From CAZOMR01 sp964580655 (GTDB taxonomy: Bacteria; RBG-13-61-14; CAZOMR01): DNA of 37,020 bases. Location of the stretch: the NCBI GenBank assembly GCA_964580655.1, contig CAZOMR010000003.1:1-37020 (forward strand), written 5' to 3'. The notes beneath the pieces were generated by a model that was not told the DNA's origin, did no database searches, and worked only from the letters and a program-made list of their open reading frames with translations. The position numbers and the translations under genes are program-made. Shown piece after piece: positions 15,927 to 23,886 of the stretch; position 1 is the first letter of the stretch; the number at the start of each line of letters is the position of its first letter.

Positions 15927-16634
15927 TCAAATCTTCCTGAAGGTGCAGATGATGTTTACCCGTAATGCAGAGAAAATGTCTGATGAGTTGACCAGCCGCT
16001 CATACGCGGCACCGATGAGAAAAGTGGGCGTGCTGAATGTCAAGTAGTGTGGCTTTACCTCGATGGTGTGAATGGACACGGTTTTAAACGGGGCATCATT
16101 GAACTGTTTTACAAGTTTCCGCCTCGTGTTCAGCCGGTAGAATGTGGGAAAGTTATCCACGTGCCCCCAGTCGCGTATTTTGTTGTGCCACCTGTGAAAA
16201 GAGGTCGGCGTCAGCCAGGCTATTATTGATACATAGTGAAAGAGGTTAGGGGTCAGCGCGAGGAAGTGCCCGCCCGGCTTTAGCACCCTGTAGATTTCCT
16301 TTACAAAAGACAGGGGGTCCTCAAGATGCTCCAGGACATAGATCGAGAAAGCGAGATCAAAGGTATTGTCGGAAAAAGGCAATCTCCTGACATCTGCCAC
16401 TTCGCCGCGGTCGAGCAGAGGATTTTTCATCACACGCGGATCAATGTCCACGCCGACAATCTCTTTGCACCTGCCCCGGAGTTGATAGTCGCGATATTCT
16501 CCAGTGCCTGCACCCACATCCAGCACAGAACTGGATTCATCAACATATTTATACAGCTCGTTACAAAACTGCATTACAGGGTTACGGGATTCAGGAGTTT
16601 TATAGAGACGAGATTCCCACCATTCAACGCTCAT
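15927..16634 (-). CDS. Class I SAM-dependent methyltransferase
   Basis: A 235-residue protein of the Methyltransf_11 type. Motif I is SVLDVGAGTGEY (about 36-47), the acidic end of strand 2 is VGVDID, then VADVRRLPFSDNTFDLAFSIYVLEHLEDP and post-motif VLKPGGHFLALTPN. The C-terminal third is specific and lacks a TM. Substrate unknown; within this locus methylation of a sugar or chain end is the natural guess. Its start overlaps the end of the fused oxidoreductase gene by 11 bp, so the two are co-translated. Confidence 0.88.
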   Translation of the reverse strand: MSVEWWESRLYKTPESRNPVMQFCNELYKYVDESSSVLDVGAGTGEYRDYQLRGRCKEIVGVDIDPRVMKNPLLDRGEVADVRRLPFSDNTFDLAFSIYVLEHLEDPLSFVKEIYRVLKPGGHFLALTPNLFHYVSIIAWLTPTSFHRWHNKIRDWGHVDNFPTFYRLNTRRKLVKQFNDAPFKTVSIHTIEVKPHYLTFSTPTFLIGAAYERLVNSSDIFSALRVNIICTFRKI

Positions 16635-18825
16635 CTTGAGAACCCCCCTTTTTTGAGTTGTCCGAAAAACTTGTGTCTTTTACCTGTGGAATCTCTACCG
16701 GCACGCCCTCCCGGATGCTTCTTACTGCGAGAATAGAGGCCAGGGATACCGCTCGCAACTCTTCCCACGGAATGGGAGAATTCCCGCCCTCTGCCAGCAC
16801 GTTCGCGAACACAGAGATTTCCGATCGGTGCCCTTTGTCCTGTTGCCAGACGCCGGTCTTTTTCATCTTGCCGGCCACGCTGGTTATGACTTTGCGAAAG
16901 TCGTCAATAATCGCGACATGGCCTCCGCCGAATAATTCAACACGCTCTTTGGGGAATGCCTTGTCGCCCCCGGCCAGGTAGGCCACGCTGGAGATGGAGC
17001 CGTCCGCGTGTCGCAGGGTAATGAAGCACTGATCGTCAGTGATCCGGGGAGCCTCCAAGCCGCCGATAGACTCCGCGAACACGCGAACCGGGGGAGAGCC
17101 GACAAGAAAGGTCGCAAGATCAATTGCATGGCAGGCCTCGCCTATTATCCGACCGCCTCCTTCCAGTTCATCCTGTGTCCAGTGATCCGGGGGAATCTCT
17201 CCCGCGTTGAAGCGGATTGAAAGTGTCAAGGGTTCGCCTACATCTTTAAAGAATTCCTTCACTACCCTGGCCGCGGGCGAGAAGCGGCGATTGAAGCCGA
17301 CCATCAAGAGAGGAGCGGTATTTTGTGCGGCCAGAAGCGCGGCTTCGATCTCCGCGATCTTCTCTATCTTCAGCGCCAGCGGCTTCTCCACAAAGACATG
17401 CTTGCCAGCGCGTATGCCTTTGAGTACCTGACGCGCGTGTTGATCATGGCGCGTAATTATAAATACGACATTTACCTTCGGGTCAGAAAAGACCTCATCC
17501 TCATCCGCTGTCACCGCATCGAAGCCCAGTTTTTTTCCGCTGTGCGCGGCAGACAGCCCCCCAGCGGAGCACAGGATGCGCGGGTGCAGGAGTTTTTGTT
17601 TGTGCAAGGCTGGCAGGAGAGTTGTGCGCGCAAAATTGCCAGCACCCAGACAGCCCACTCCGATCACATCTTGTGGCGGTAGAGCTTTCAAGTCCAGCCG
17701 GGGCGCGTGGGAGGCGGAATCAGGCTCCGGGTATTCCAGAATTATCCCGAGGTATGGCTCGGTGCTGGTCTCAACCAGTTTATATGCATGTTCCGCGTTC
17801 TCGATCTTGAAGCGGTGGGAGATTAAGGGGGACGGGTCAAGCTGGCCGGAACTCATCAGGTCAAGCACTGCCTGCATGTTTCTTTGTTCGGTCCAGCGGA
17901 CATAGGCCGCGGGATAGTCCTTGCCCCCCTCTTCGTAGCCCGGATCGTATCGGCCGGGGCCATAGGAGCAGGACACAACCAGTTCCGCCTCCTTGAAGTA
18001 ATATGGCCGACGGGGTATGTTCATGCCGACCGCTCCCACCACGACCACGCGTCCTTTCTGCCGCACCGCCTCTCCTGCCAGCTCAACAGGTTCACTTGAG
18101 CTCGTGGAGGCCGTGATCAGGACAGCGTCCGCTCCGATACCATGCGTGAAGGCATCCACATCCGGAGCCCCGATACCGGGGCGTGCTATATCCGCGCCCA
18201 TTTTGCAAGCCAGGTCACACCTGGATGAATTCAGGTCAGTGCCAATGACTGATGATCCTTGAGCCTTGAGTGTGGCCACGGTCATCTGGCCGACCAGGCC
18301 CAGCCCGATAACAAAGGCCGTGTCGGAAAGCCCGATACGAGACAGCCGCACCCCTTGAAGCGCAATGGCACAAAGCACCGTGAAAGCGGCCTTATCATAC
18401 GGCACATCATCCGGGATGCGGGCGCACAGATGCCTTGGCACGGATACCACGCCTGCGTGCGGGCCGTTTGAAGCCACGCGGTCTCCGGGCTTGAATTCCT
18501 GCACACCCGAGCCGCAGGCGAGGACCACTCCGGAGGATGAGTATCCCATGGTCATGGGCTCATCAAGCCTCTCAATAACCTGCCTGAGGGTGTTGAAGAA
18601 GCCCTCGTTCTTGAGTTTCGCAAGCACGCGTTTCACCTGATCAGGCCGCTCGCGAGCCTTGCCGATAAGTGATTTCCGGGCCAGTTCAATGGTGGATTTC
18701 TCGGTCCCGGCAGAGATCACGGAGCAGACATTGGCAATCAGGACATGTCCCGGGCTCACAACAGGGTCAGGCACTGTCGCCACTGTCAGCTTGCCATTGC
18801 GGACATTCTGGATGACCTGTTGCAT
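16624..18825 (-). CDS. Fused alcohol dehydrogenase / Gfo-Idh-MocA oxidoreductase
   Basis: A 733-residue two-domain protein. Residues 1 to about 365 are a medium-chain dehydrogenase: a GroES-like region with GYSSSGVVLACGSGVQEFKPGDRV, then a Rossmann domain AFVIGLGLVGQMTVATLKAQ. Residues about 375-715 are a Gfo/Idh/MocA oxidoreductase with GCLGAGNFARTTLLPAL, the EKPLAL motif (VFVEKPLAL) and a C-terminal GGGRIIGEACHAIDLATFL. Both domains bind NAD(P) and probably act on a sugar in one multistep oxidation/reduction. This bi-domain form is repeatedly found beside heparinase-family genes in glycan loci. SD AGGA is 7-8 bases before the ATG. It lies 4 bp after an upstream methyltransferase gene. Confidence 0.92.
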   Translation of the reverse strand: MQQVIQNVRNGKLTVATVPDPVVSPGHVLIANVCSVISAGTEKSTIELARKSLIGKARERPDQVKRVLAKLKNEGFFNTLRQVIERLDEPMTMGYSSSGVVLACGSGVQEFKPGDRVASNGPHAGVVSVPRHLCARIPDDVPYDKAAFTVLCAIALQGVRLSRIGLSDTAFVIGLGLVGQMTVATLKAQGSSVIGTDLNSSRCDLACKMGADIARPGIGAPDVDAFTHGIGADAVLITASTSSSEPVELAGEAVRQKGRVVVVGAVGMNIPRRPYYFKEAELVVSCSYGPGRYDPGYEEGGKDYPAAYVRWTEQRNMQAVLDLMSSGQLDPSPLISHRFKIENAEHAYKLVETSTEPYLGIILEYPEPDSASHAPRLDLKALPPQDVIGVGCLGAGNFARTTLLPALHKQKLLHPRILCSAGGLSAAHSGKKLGFDAVTADEDEVFSDPKVNVVFIITRHDQHARQVLKGIRAGKHVFVEKPLALKIEKIAEIEAALLAAQNTAPLLMVGFNRRFSPAARVVKEFFKDVGEPLTLSIRFNAGEIPPDHWTQDELEGGGRIIGEACHAIDLATFLVGSPPVRVFAESIGGLEAPRITDDQCFITLRHADGSISSVAYLAGGDKAFPKERVELFGGGHVAIIDDFRKVITSVAGKMKKTGVWQQDKGHRSEISVFANVLAEGGNSPIPWEELRAVSLASILAVRSIREGVPVEIPQVKDTSFSDNSKKGGSQDER

Positions 18826-18829
18826 CGGT

Positions 18830-19522
18830 TTATCCTTTCTTGAATGCGACGAACATAATCAGCGAGCCGATCCACTTGATTCGATGAAGCCACATGGGAG
18901 AAGGGTATCCAAAATGGATGGACTTGATGATAATAAAACCATTTGCCTCAAGCTTGCTTTTGAATTCCGCTGGCGTGTACTCATTCCTGGAATATTGCAA
19001 ATAACCGGGCCATGGTTTTCCAAGTACACCGGTTAGACGAAGTATGCCACATAGACCTCGGCGGACAATGGAGTATCGGTTGGGAACCGATACCAGGAGT
19101 ATTCCGCTTGGCTTGAGGATTCGCGCAAACTCGGCCAGGCAGAGATCGGGATTGTCAAGGTATTCCAGAACGCTGGAGCACAGGATGCCGTCGAAGGATT
19201 CATTGTCATAAGATAGGTGCTCAATAGTTTTCACGCATTGAAATGACATATTTTTTCCATGGGGGTCTTTAGTGGCTTCTTTGGCGGCTATCTTGATCAT
19301 GGTCGGAGCCGCATCCACGCAGTGCACGATACAGCCGCGATGTGCCAGCAAGCGGGACAGTGTGCCTGTGCCGCATCCTGCATCCAGCCATCTCTTGGAA
19401 TTCAGTTCAACCCCTTTCAGGCAACTCCTCAGAATTTTCTCCCGGGCCACAAATGAAAACCTCCGGTATTTGTTTTCCCATCTGGTCGCCCACTGCTCGT
19501 GGAATTCAATGGCATCATTCAT
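18830..19522 (-). CDS. Class I SAM-dependent methyltransferase
   Basis: A 230-residue protein with motif I RWLDAGCGTGTLSRLL (about 44-59), then VHCVDAAPTMIKIA, GILCSSVLEYLDNPDLCLAEFARILKPSG and VSVPNRYSIVRR. This is the methyltransferase type often found with lipid-linked glycan genes (UbiE/Methyltransf_11-like). The C-terminal end (MFVAFKKG) is short and hydrophobic and could sit at the membrane surface. The start overlaps the GT2 stop upstream by 8 bp. Substrate not identifiable. Confidence 0.88.
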   Translation of the reverse strand: MNDAIEFHEQWATRWENKYRRFSFVAREKILRSCLKGVELNSKRWLDAGCGTGTLSRLLAHRGCIVHCVDAAPTMIKIAAKEATKDPHGKNMSFQCVKTIEHLSYDNESFDGILCSSVLEYLDNPDLCLAEFARILKPSGILLVSVPNRYSIVRRGLCGILRLTGVLGKPWPGYLQYSRNEYTPAEFKSKLEANGFIIIKSIHFGYPSPMWLHRIKWIGSLIMFVAFKKG

Positions 19523-20477
19523 GATTATCAGTGCTCAAGGATTCAACATGTTTTTGGAGGGGAGAGTTTGCCACTTCGGGATAAGGTCTGCCGCGCTCGG
19601 GCCAGATGACCTCCGGTAAGACGCCTGTCTTGCGATACTCTTGTATCTTCAGGTCTATCCAGTAGAAGAAAGCCGCATGCAGGAATGCGATTCTAAAACC
19701 TTGAGCCCCGTCAAGAAAGCCCAATCGGAAGACAAACCTGTAAAGGAAGTAGAATAAGGCCCTGAAGGGCGCTCTGAAATAGACCCTTCTCAGCCACATG
19801 CGCCGCTCATGGTGACGGCCGAAGAAGCGCGGCTCGATTTCTCCCGTGATATTGCCCGTGATAATTTCCCGGGCCTCCATTGAGGAGTAGCGGTTGTGCC
19901 GTTCGATCCAGTATCCAAGGCTTTTTTTATCATGGTGGTCAATGGGGTTTTTGATCTCGCTTATTTTTCCACGAGCAACAATGTGCTCAGCGGTCTCGCG
20001 CTGTTGAAAGTATGCTTGACCCTTGCGCCAGATGCGGATGGTGCCATTGGGATACCAGCCTCCAAAGCGAAGCCTGCGGCCCATGAATATCAGTCGCCAA
20101 TGCACGATGAAGGCAGTCTCTTTATTATCAGGGTCCGTTATTCTTTTGCCTACCTCGTTCCGAAAGGCCTCGGTGGCGCGTTCATCCGCGTCCAGTTTGA
20201 AAATCCAGGGTTGGGTGACAGGCAGGCATTTCAGTGCCCAGTTCCACTGTGCGGAGTAGTTTTCGAAGGCATGCTGGATAACCTTCACGCCTTCCTTCGC
20301 GTGGGCCAGGGCTATATCTACAGTGCGATCCGTGCTGTATGAATCAACGACAAAGACCTCACTTGCCCATCCCTCGACTGAATCAAGCGCGGCCTCGATG
20401 TTTGCCTCCTCGTTGAAAGTAAGGATGATGACAGCAATCGGCATCTTGTCAGTTTTTTCAGGCATTCCTGATCTCAC
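19515..20477 (-). CDS. GT2 glycosyltransferase, WaaE/KdtX-like
   Basis: A 320-residue GT-A enzyme: VIILTFNEEANIEAALDSVE near the N-terminus, VVDSYSTDRTVDIA, and the metal-binding DADE in FKLDADERATE. The C-terminal half is basic and aromatic (RAPFRALFYFLYRFVFRLGF) and probably membrane-associated, as in the WaaE/KdtX-like family that adds a sugar to LPS core or glycan lipids. The start is GTG at 20477: AGGT lies five bases before it, and the GTGA overlaps the stop of the upstream methyltransferase by four bases. ATG codons at residues 5 and 12 have no properly spaced Shine-Dalgarno. Confidence 0.88.
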   Translation of the reverse strand: MRSGMPEKTDKMPIAVIILTFNEEANIEAALDSVEGWASEVFVVDSYSTDRTVDIALAHAKEGVKVIQHAFENYSAQWNWALKCLPVTQPWIFKLDADERATEAFRNEVGKRITDPDNKETAFIVHWRLIFMGRRLRFGGWYPNGTIRIWRKGQAYFQQRETAEHIVARGKISEIKNPIDHHDKKSLGYWIERHNRYSSMEAREIITGNITGEIEPRFFGRHHERRMWLRRVYFRAPFRALFYFLYRFVFRLGFLDGAQGFRIAFLHAAFFYWIDLKIQEYRKTGVLPEVIWPERGRPYPEVANSPLQKHVESLSTDNHE

Positions 20478-21412
20478 TTATTACCTGCTTTAACTGGCAG
20501 GACATCACTTTGTTCTTTCTGAAAATATAATGTTAAATACATTCCTTTATCAAGCATGTCAGCCGTGTTCAGGACAGTAGACAGCAAGAACAGCGCGGTT
20601 TTTCGAAGTAGCCTTGCCGGGATTTTTTTTCCTAAGCGTTCGGGGTTAAACCTGCTAATTGTCTCAATGTGGATAGTCCTGAATCCGTGTCTGTGGAACA
20701 AGTTTTCCAGTCCGCGAGTCGTAAAATAGTTCAGATGCTCCGGCGGGTTGATGAACATGTCGCGTTTGCCTTGAATTAAAGAGACCAGTGAGCGAAAGTG
20801 AGGCACGGCTATCGCGGCTATTCCACCGTCTTTCAACAGGATGCGCAGTGCGACCAGACATTCATCCAGGTCCAACACATGTTCCAGAACCTGGCTCATC
20901 AGCACCACATCAAAATCAGAGCGGTGGCGCAGGGCAAATTCCTGGTTCAGCATTGACCTGTCAGGTTCAAAGCCATTCATTAAATTAAATACTTCCCTGC
21001 AGGTAGAGGCTGGCTCCAGGGCGTATACATCAAAACCGTTTTCCAGGGCCTGCCTTGAGAAGAAACCATATCCTGCGCCGGCATCAAGGAATCGGGTTCC
21101 TTTTGAAAGCCGCTTGCAATTTTCCACGAGCCTCACTGCATCCAGCGTGGAATTGGGATATGCCCTCTCTTCTTCCATAATTTTCTCTAGCCTCTCCTGC
21201 GCTGTCTGTGTGGCTTTTGCGCGGTAAGAATTCGCATTATAAAAAGCCTCAATCTGTTTAATGGCGGGCCTTGGATTTACGAAGGCAGTCCCGCATTGTT
21301 TGCAGTAACATAATTTATATTTTCCGTCCGAATTAGATTTAATAAACCAGTCCCGAACCGCGGGACTCTGGCAGGCGGGGCAAATTTTCAAATGTAGTCC
21401 CTCTTCGGTCAT
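20474..21412 (-). CDS. SAM methyltransferase with N-terminal zinc ribbon
   Basis: A 312-residue protein. A four-cysteine ribbon is at the N-terminus (C11, C14, C37, C40: CPACQ and CKQCGTAFVNPRP). The methyltransferase core follows with TRFLDAGAGYGFFSRQAL, VYALEPAS and DVVLMSQVLEHVLDLDECL. The C-terminal part (SRFNPERLGKKIPARLLRK then a hydrophobic stretch) may touch the membrane. Zinc-ribbon methyltransferases of this class include sugar C-methyltransferase-like proteins in O-antigen and EPS loci, but true C-methyltransferases usually carry a further C-terminal domain. The stop overlaps the GT2 start. GAAGGG lies just before the ATG. Confidence 0.87.
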   Translation of the reverse strand: MTEEGLHLKICPACQSPAVRDWFIKSNSDGKYKLCYCKQCGTAFVNPRPAIKQIEAFYNANSYRAKATQTAQERLEKIMEEERAYPNSTLDAVRLVENCKRLSKGTRFLDAGAGYGFFSRQALENGFDVYALEPASTCREVFNLMNGFEPDRSMLNQEFALRHRSDFDVVLMSQVLEHVLDLDECLVALRILLKDGGIAAIAVPHFRSLVSLIQGKRDMFINPPEHLNYFTTRGLENLFHRHGFRTIHIETISRFNPERLGKKIPARLLRKTALFLLSTVLNTADMLDKGMYLTLYFQKEQSDVLPVKAGNK

Positions 21413-21416
21413 CCCT

Positions 21417-22562
21417 TCACCCGGATATGATACAGGATGGTCTTTGTCCGCCTCCGGCCGCCCATTTATACACCTCGATCATCTTTTGTGCGATGCTTGG
21501 CCATGCGTATTTTTCTTGGATGAGCGCCCTTCCCCTCAAGCCCATCTCCCTCAACCCGGAATCAAGTTCAAAAGCCTCTCTCAGTGCCTGGACTAAAGGT
21601 TCCACGCCGAATTCAACTCTCCATCCGCACTGATGGGTAAGCAGTTCTTCCCAGGGCGCGCCGCGTGTTGTGATCACGGGAACGGCACATGCCAAGGCCT
21701 CGGCAATCGCGATGCCGAAATTCTCGCTGAGAGTGGGCAGGACAAAGAGGTCTGCGCTTTTATACATCTCCCATTTTTTGTCATCAAATGCCGGACCGGC
21801 AAATGACACGCGGTCTTCAAGGCCATAATCCTTGACAGCACGCTGGCATTGGGCGAGATGACCTTTCGGATCAGGACCAGCTACTGTTAGGTCCCAGCCT
21901 TCAGGCCGCAATATTGACCAGGCCTCCAAAAGAGTCAGTAAGCCTTTATTGGGCACTATCAGAGACAGGAAGAGCGCGGTTTTGTGTTCACGAGCAGGTT
22001 TTAATTCAGGCAATTCCGGCAATTCTATACCAACCGGGACTGCGGCGATGGGTGTTCCGGGGATCATCGCCGCAAGATTCTTTGCTTCCTTTACCGATGT
22101 GGCGTGCACTACCCTGGCCCGGCTTAACCTGCGGTGTTCGACAAGCCGCCATGCGATTTTCTTGCGCAGAACCTTGTTTGAAAGAGCATATGGTTCAAGC
22201 GCGCCATGCGGCGAGATAATGCAGGGCCTGCCATTGCGGGTGGCCATTCTGCAGGCCTCCACCAGCGGCAGGCGCCACATATTATGCACATGGAAGATCG
22301 CCGCAGGATCAGCGGCCAGGTCTTTTAGGCATTCAGAAAATTCCTTGCTTTTTCCATATAGATATGGACGAGGGGGTTTCAAGAGTCGAAGGGTTACATT
22401 AGGCGCCGTCTTTACCGGCTTTCCCAGATGTGGCAGGTCAAAGGCGACGATCTCTACAGGGCCACAGCCTGCATCCGCGGTTGCCCCGGCCAACTGAGAT
22501 ATGTAAACTGAGGTTCCGCCGGCTATCTCATTGATCTTCTCTGATACATGAATGATGCGCAT
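21417..22562 (-). CDS. GT4 glycosyltransferase (paralogue of the next gene upstream)
   Basis: A 381-residue GT-B enzyme. N-terminal MRIIHVSEKINEIAGGTSVY, then FHVHNMWRLPL and ISPHGALEPYAL; C-terminal LFLSLIVPNKGLLTLLEAW and the E-x7-E donor motif in LSENFGIAIAEALACAVPVI, followed by TRGAPWEELLTHQCGWRVEF. The GAPW...CGW block and the C-terminal helix are shared with the 22646-23788 gene, so the two arose by duplication. The sugar donor is unknown. AAAGGG precedes the ATG. Confidence 0.9.
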   Translation of the reverse strand: MRIIHVSEKINEIAGGTSVYISQLAGATADAGCGPVEIVAFDLPHLGKPVKTAPNVTLRLLKPPRPYLYGKSKEFSECLKDLAADPAAIFHVHNMWRLPLVEACRMATRNGRPCIISPHGALEPYALSNKVLRKKIAWRLVEHRRLSRARVVHATSVKEAKNLAAMIPGTPIAAVPVGIELPELPELKPAREHKTALFLSLIVPNKGLLTLLEAWSILRPEGWDLTVAGPDPKGHLAQCQRAVKDYGLEDRVSFAGPAFDDKKWEMYKSADLFVLPTLSENFGIAIAEALACAVPVITTRGAPWEELLTHQCGWRVEFGVEPLVQALREAFELDSGLREMGLRGRALIQEKYAWPSIAQKMIEVYKWAAGGGQRPSCIISG

Positions 22563-22645
22563 TCTTTCCCTTTGAAAAATGTCAGTTGATCCGGGGCACC
22601 TTGAAACTATATGAAATTCTCATGAATTCATTCATTCCCTGAAGA

Positions 22646-23788
22646 TCAGAATTCTGTTCTTATCCAGGCCGGGGGCGCGCCGCCGCCCAGCACCCAGAGG
22701 TAGGTCTCATGCATCTTTTGGCCCACCTGTGACCAGGAGAATTCCCGCTCCATCCACTCACGCCCGCGCGCTCCATAAGCCTTGAGCTTTTCGGAGGGTA
22801 TTTTTAGAACAGTGCGGAGACATTCCGTCAGAGGCCCCTCTCCGATGTCAATCCACCATCCGCAGTTGTTTTCTTCCAGGCCCGGCCACGGCGCTCCCTT
22901 TGAAACAATGGCTGGAACGCCATGCGCCAGACTCTCGGCGACTGTCATGGCGAAATTTTCTGTGTTGGTGGGCAGGACGAACAGGTCAGCCTGCTGGTAG
23001 ACCCCTGATTTTTTAGCACCATAGGCTGGTCCGGGGAAAAGGATACGCTCGGTGCCAAGCGAGTGCGACAGTTTCAGCATCTTGTTCAGGTAACCGATGT
23101 TATCCGGGCCGACCACATGTAGTTCCCAATCCGGGAACTGATCCTGGACATTGCGCCATGCGCCCAGCAGGTAGTCTATGCCTTTTATAGGATGGATGCG
23201 TCCCAGAAAAAGCAGAACCCTGGGTTTACTTTTGTCGGTCACTTTACTCGCTAATTCCGGAAGATCAATGCCATTCGGGATGATAGCCACCGGTGCGCGG
23301 AGAGATGCTTTTCGGATGTCATTAAACTCTCTCTCGGTGGTGGCATGAAGACATGCCGAGTCCTTGACAGCCTTCCCCTGGCAGGCTTTCCACATTATAC
23401 CCTTAAGCCATCGTGAGCTCTGCAAAGCCTGGGAAGAAAGCGTTCCACGCGGCGATGTAACCAGGCGGCACCGAGTTCCGCGCACTGCCCATGCAGGATA
23501 GATATTGGGCAACATCCAGAGACTGTGGTTGTGCATGATGTCAGCGCTTGCCGCGGCATCCCGTAGAACCTGCATCATGCCTGGAGAGATACCAAGTCTA
23601 GTGGATATGTGCCACCAGGGATGAGTGTGCAGTTCAAGATCAGGGTCTGGCATGAGGGGGGCAGGTTCGAGCACATGCAGTGCGACCTTGACATCGCGGC
23701 CACTCAATGCCCTGCAGAGCGCAGGCACGGAATAAGAAGGCCCGCTGGCCTCCATGTTAATGCTGGGGACGACCTGGATGACTCTCAT
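22646..23788 (-). CDS. GT4 glycosyltransferase (paralogue of 21417-22562)
   Basis: A 380-residue GT-B enzyme: MRVIQVVPSINMEASGPSYS at the N-terminus, IMHNHSLWMLPNIY, TSPRGTLSSQAL, LFLGRIHPIKGIDYLLGAW and the E-x7-E motif in TENFAMTVAESLAHGVPAIV, then SKGAPWPGLEENNCGWWIDI. It shares the same architecture and block order as the neighbouring GT4. AGAGG lies seven bases before the ATG. The 98-bp gap upstream to asnB is the second largest in the locus, but I see no strong promoter in it. Confidence 0.9.
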   Translation of the reverse strand: MRVIQVVPSINMEASGPSYSVPALCRALSGRDVKVALHVLEPAPLMPDPDLELHTHPWWHISTRLGISPGMMQVLRDAAASADIMHNHSLWMLPNIYPAWAVRGTRCRLVTSPRGTLSSQALQSSRWLKGIMWKACQGKAVKDSACLHATTEREFNDIRKASLRAPVAIIPNGIDLPELASKVTDKSKPRVLLFLGRIHPIKGIDYLLGAWRNVQDQFPDWELHVVGPDNIGYLNKMLKLSHSLGTERILFPGPAYGAKKSGVYQQADLFVLPTNTENFAMTVAESLAHGVPAIVSKGAPWPGLEENNCGWWIDIGEGPLTECLRTVLKIPSEKLKAYGARGREWMEREFSWSQVGQKMHETYLWVLGGGAPPAWIRTEF

Positions 23789-23886
23789 GTTTTTGCCTCT
23801 ATATGGTTTAACATCTTTTTCAGCTTTTTCAGTGTTTCAGAGACTTTTCACCTGTTCTATCAGGATTATTAACATTGCCTCTGGAC

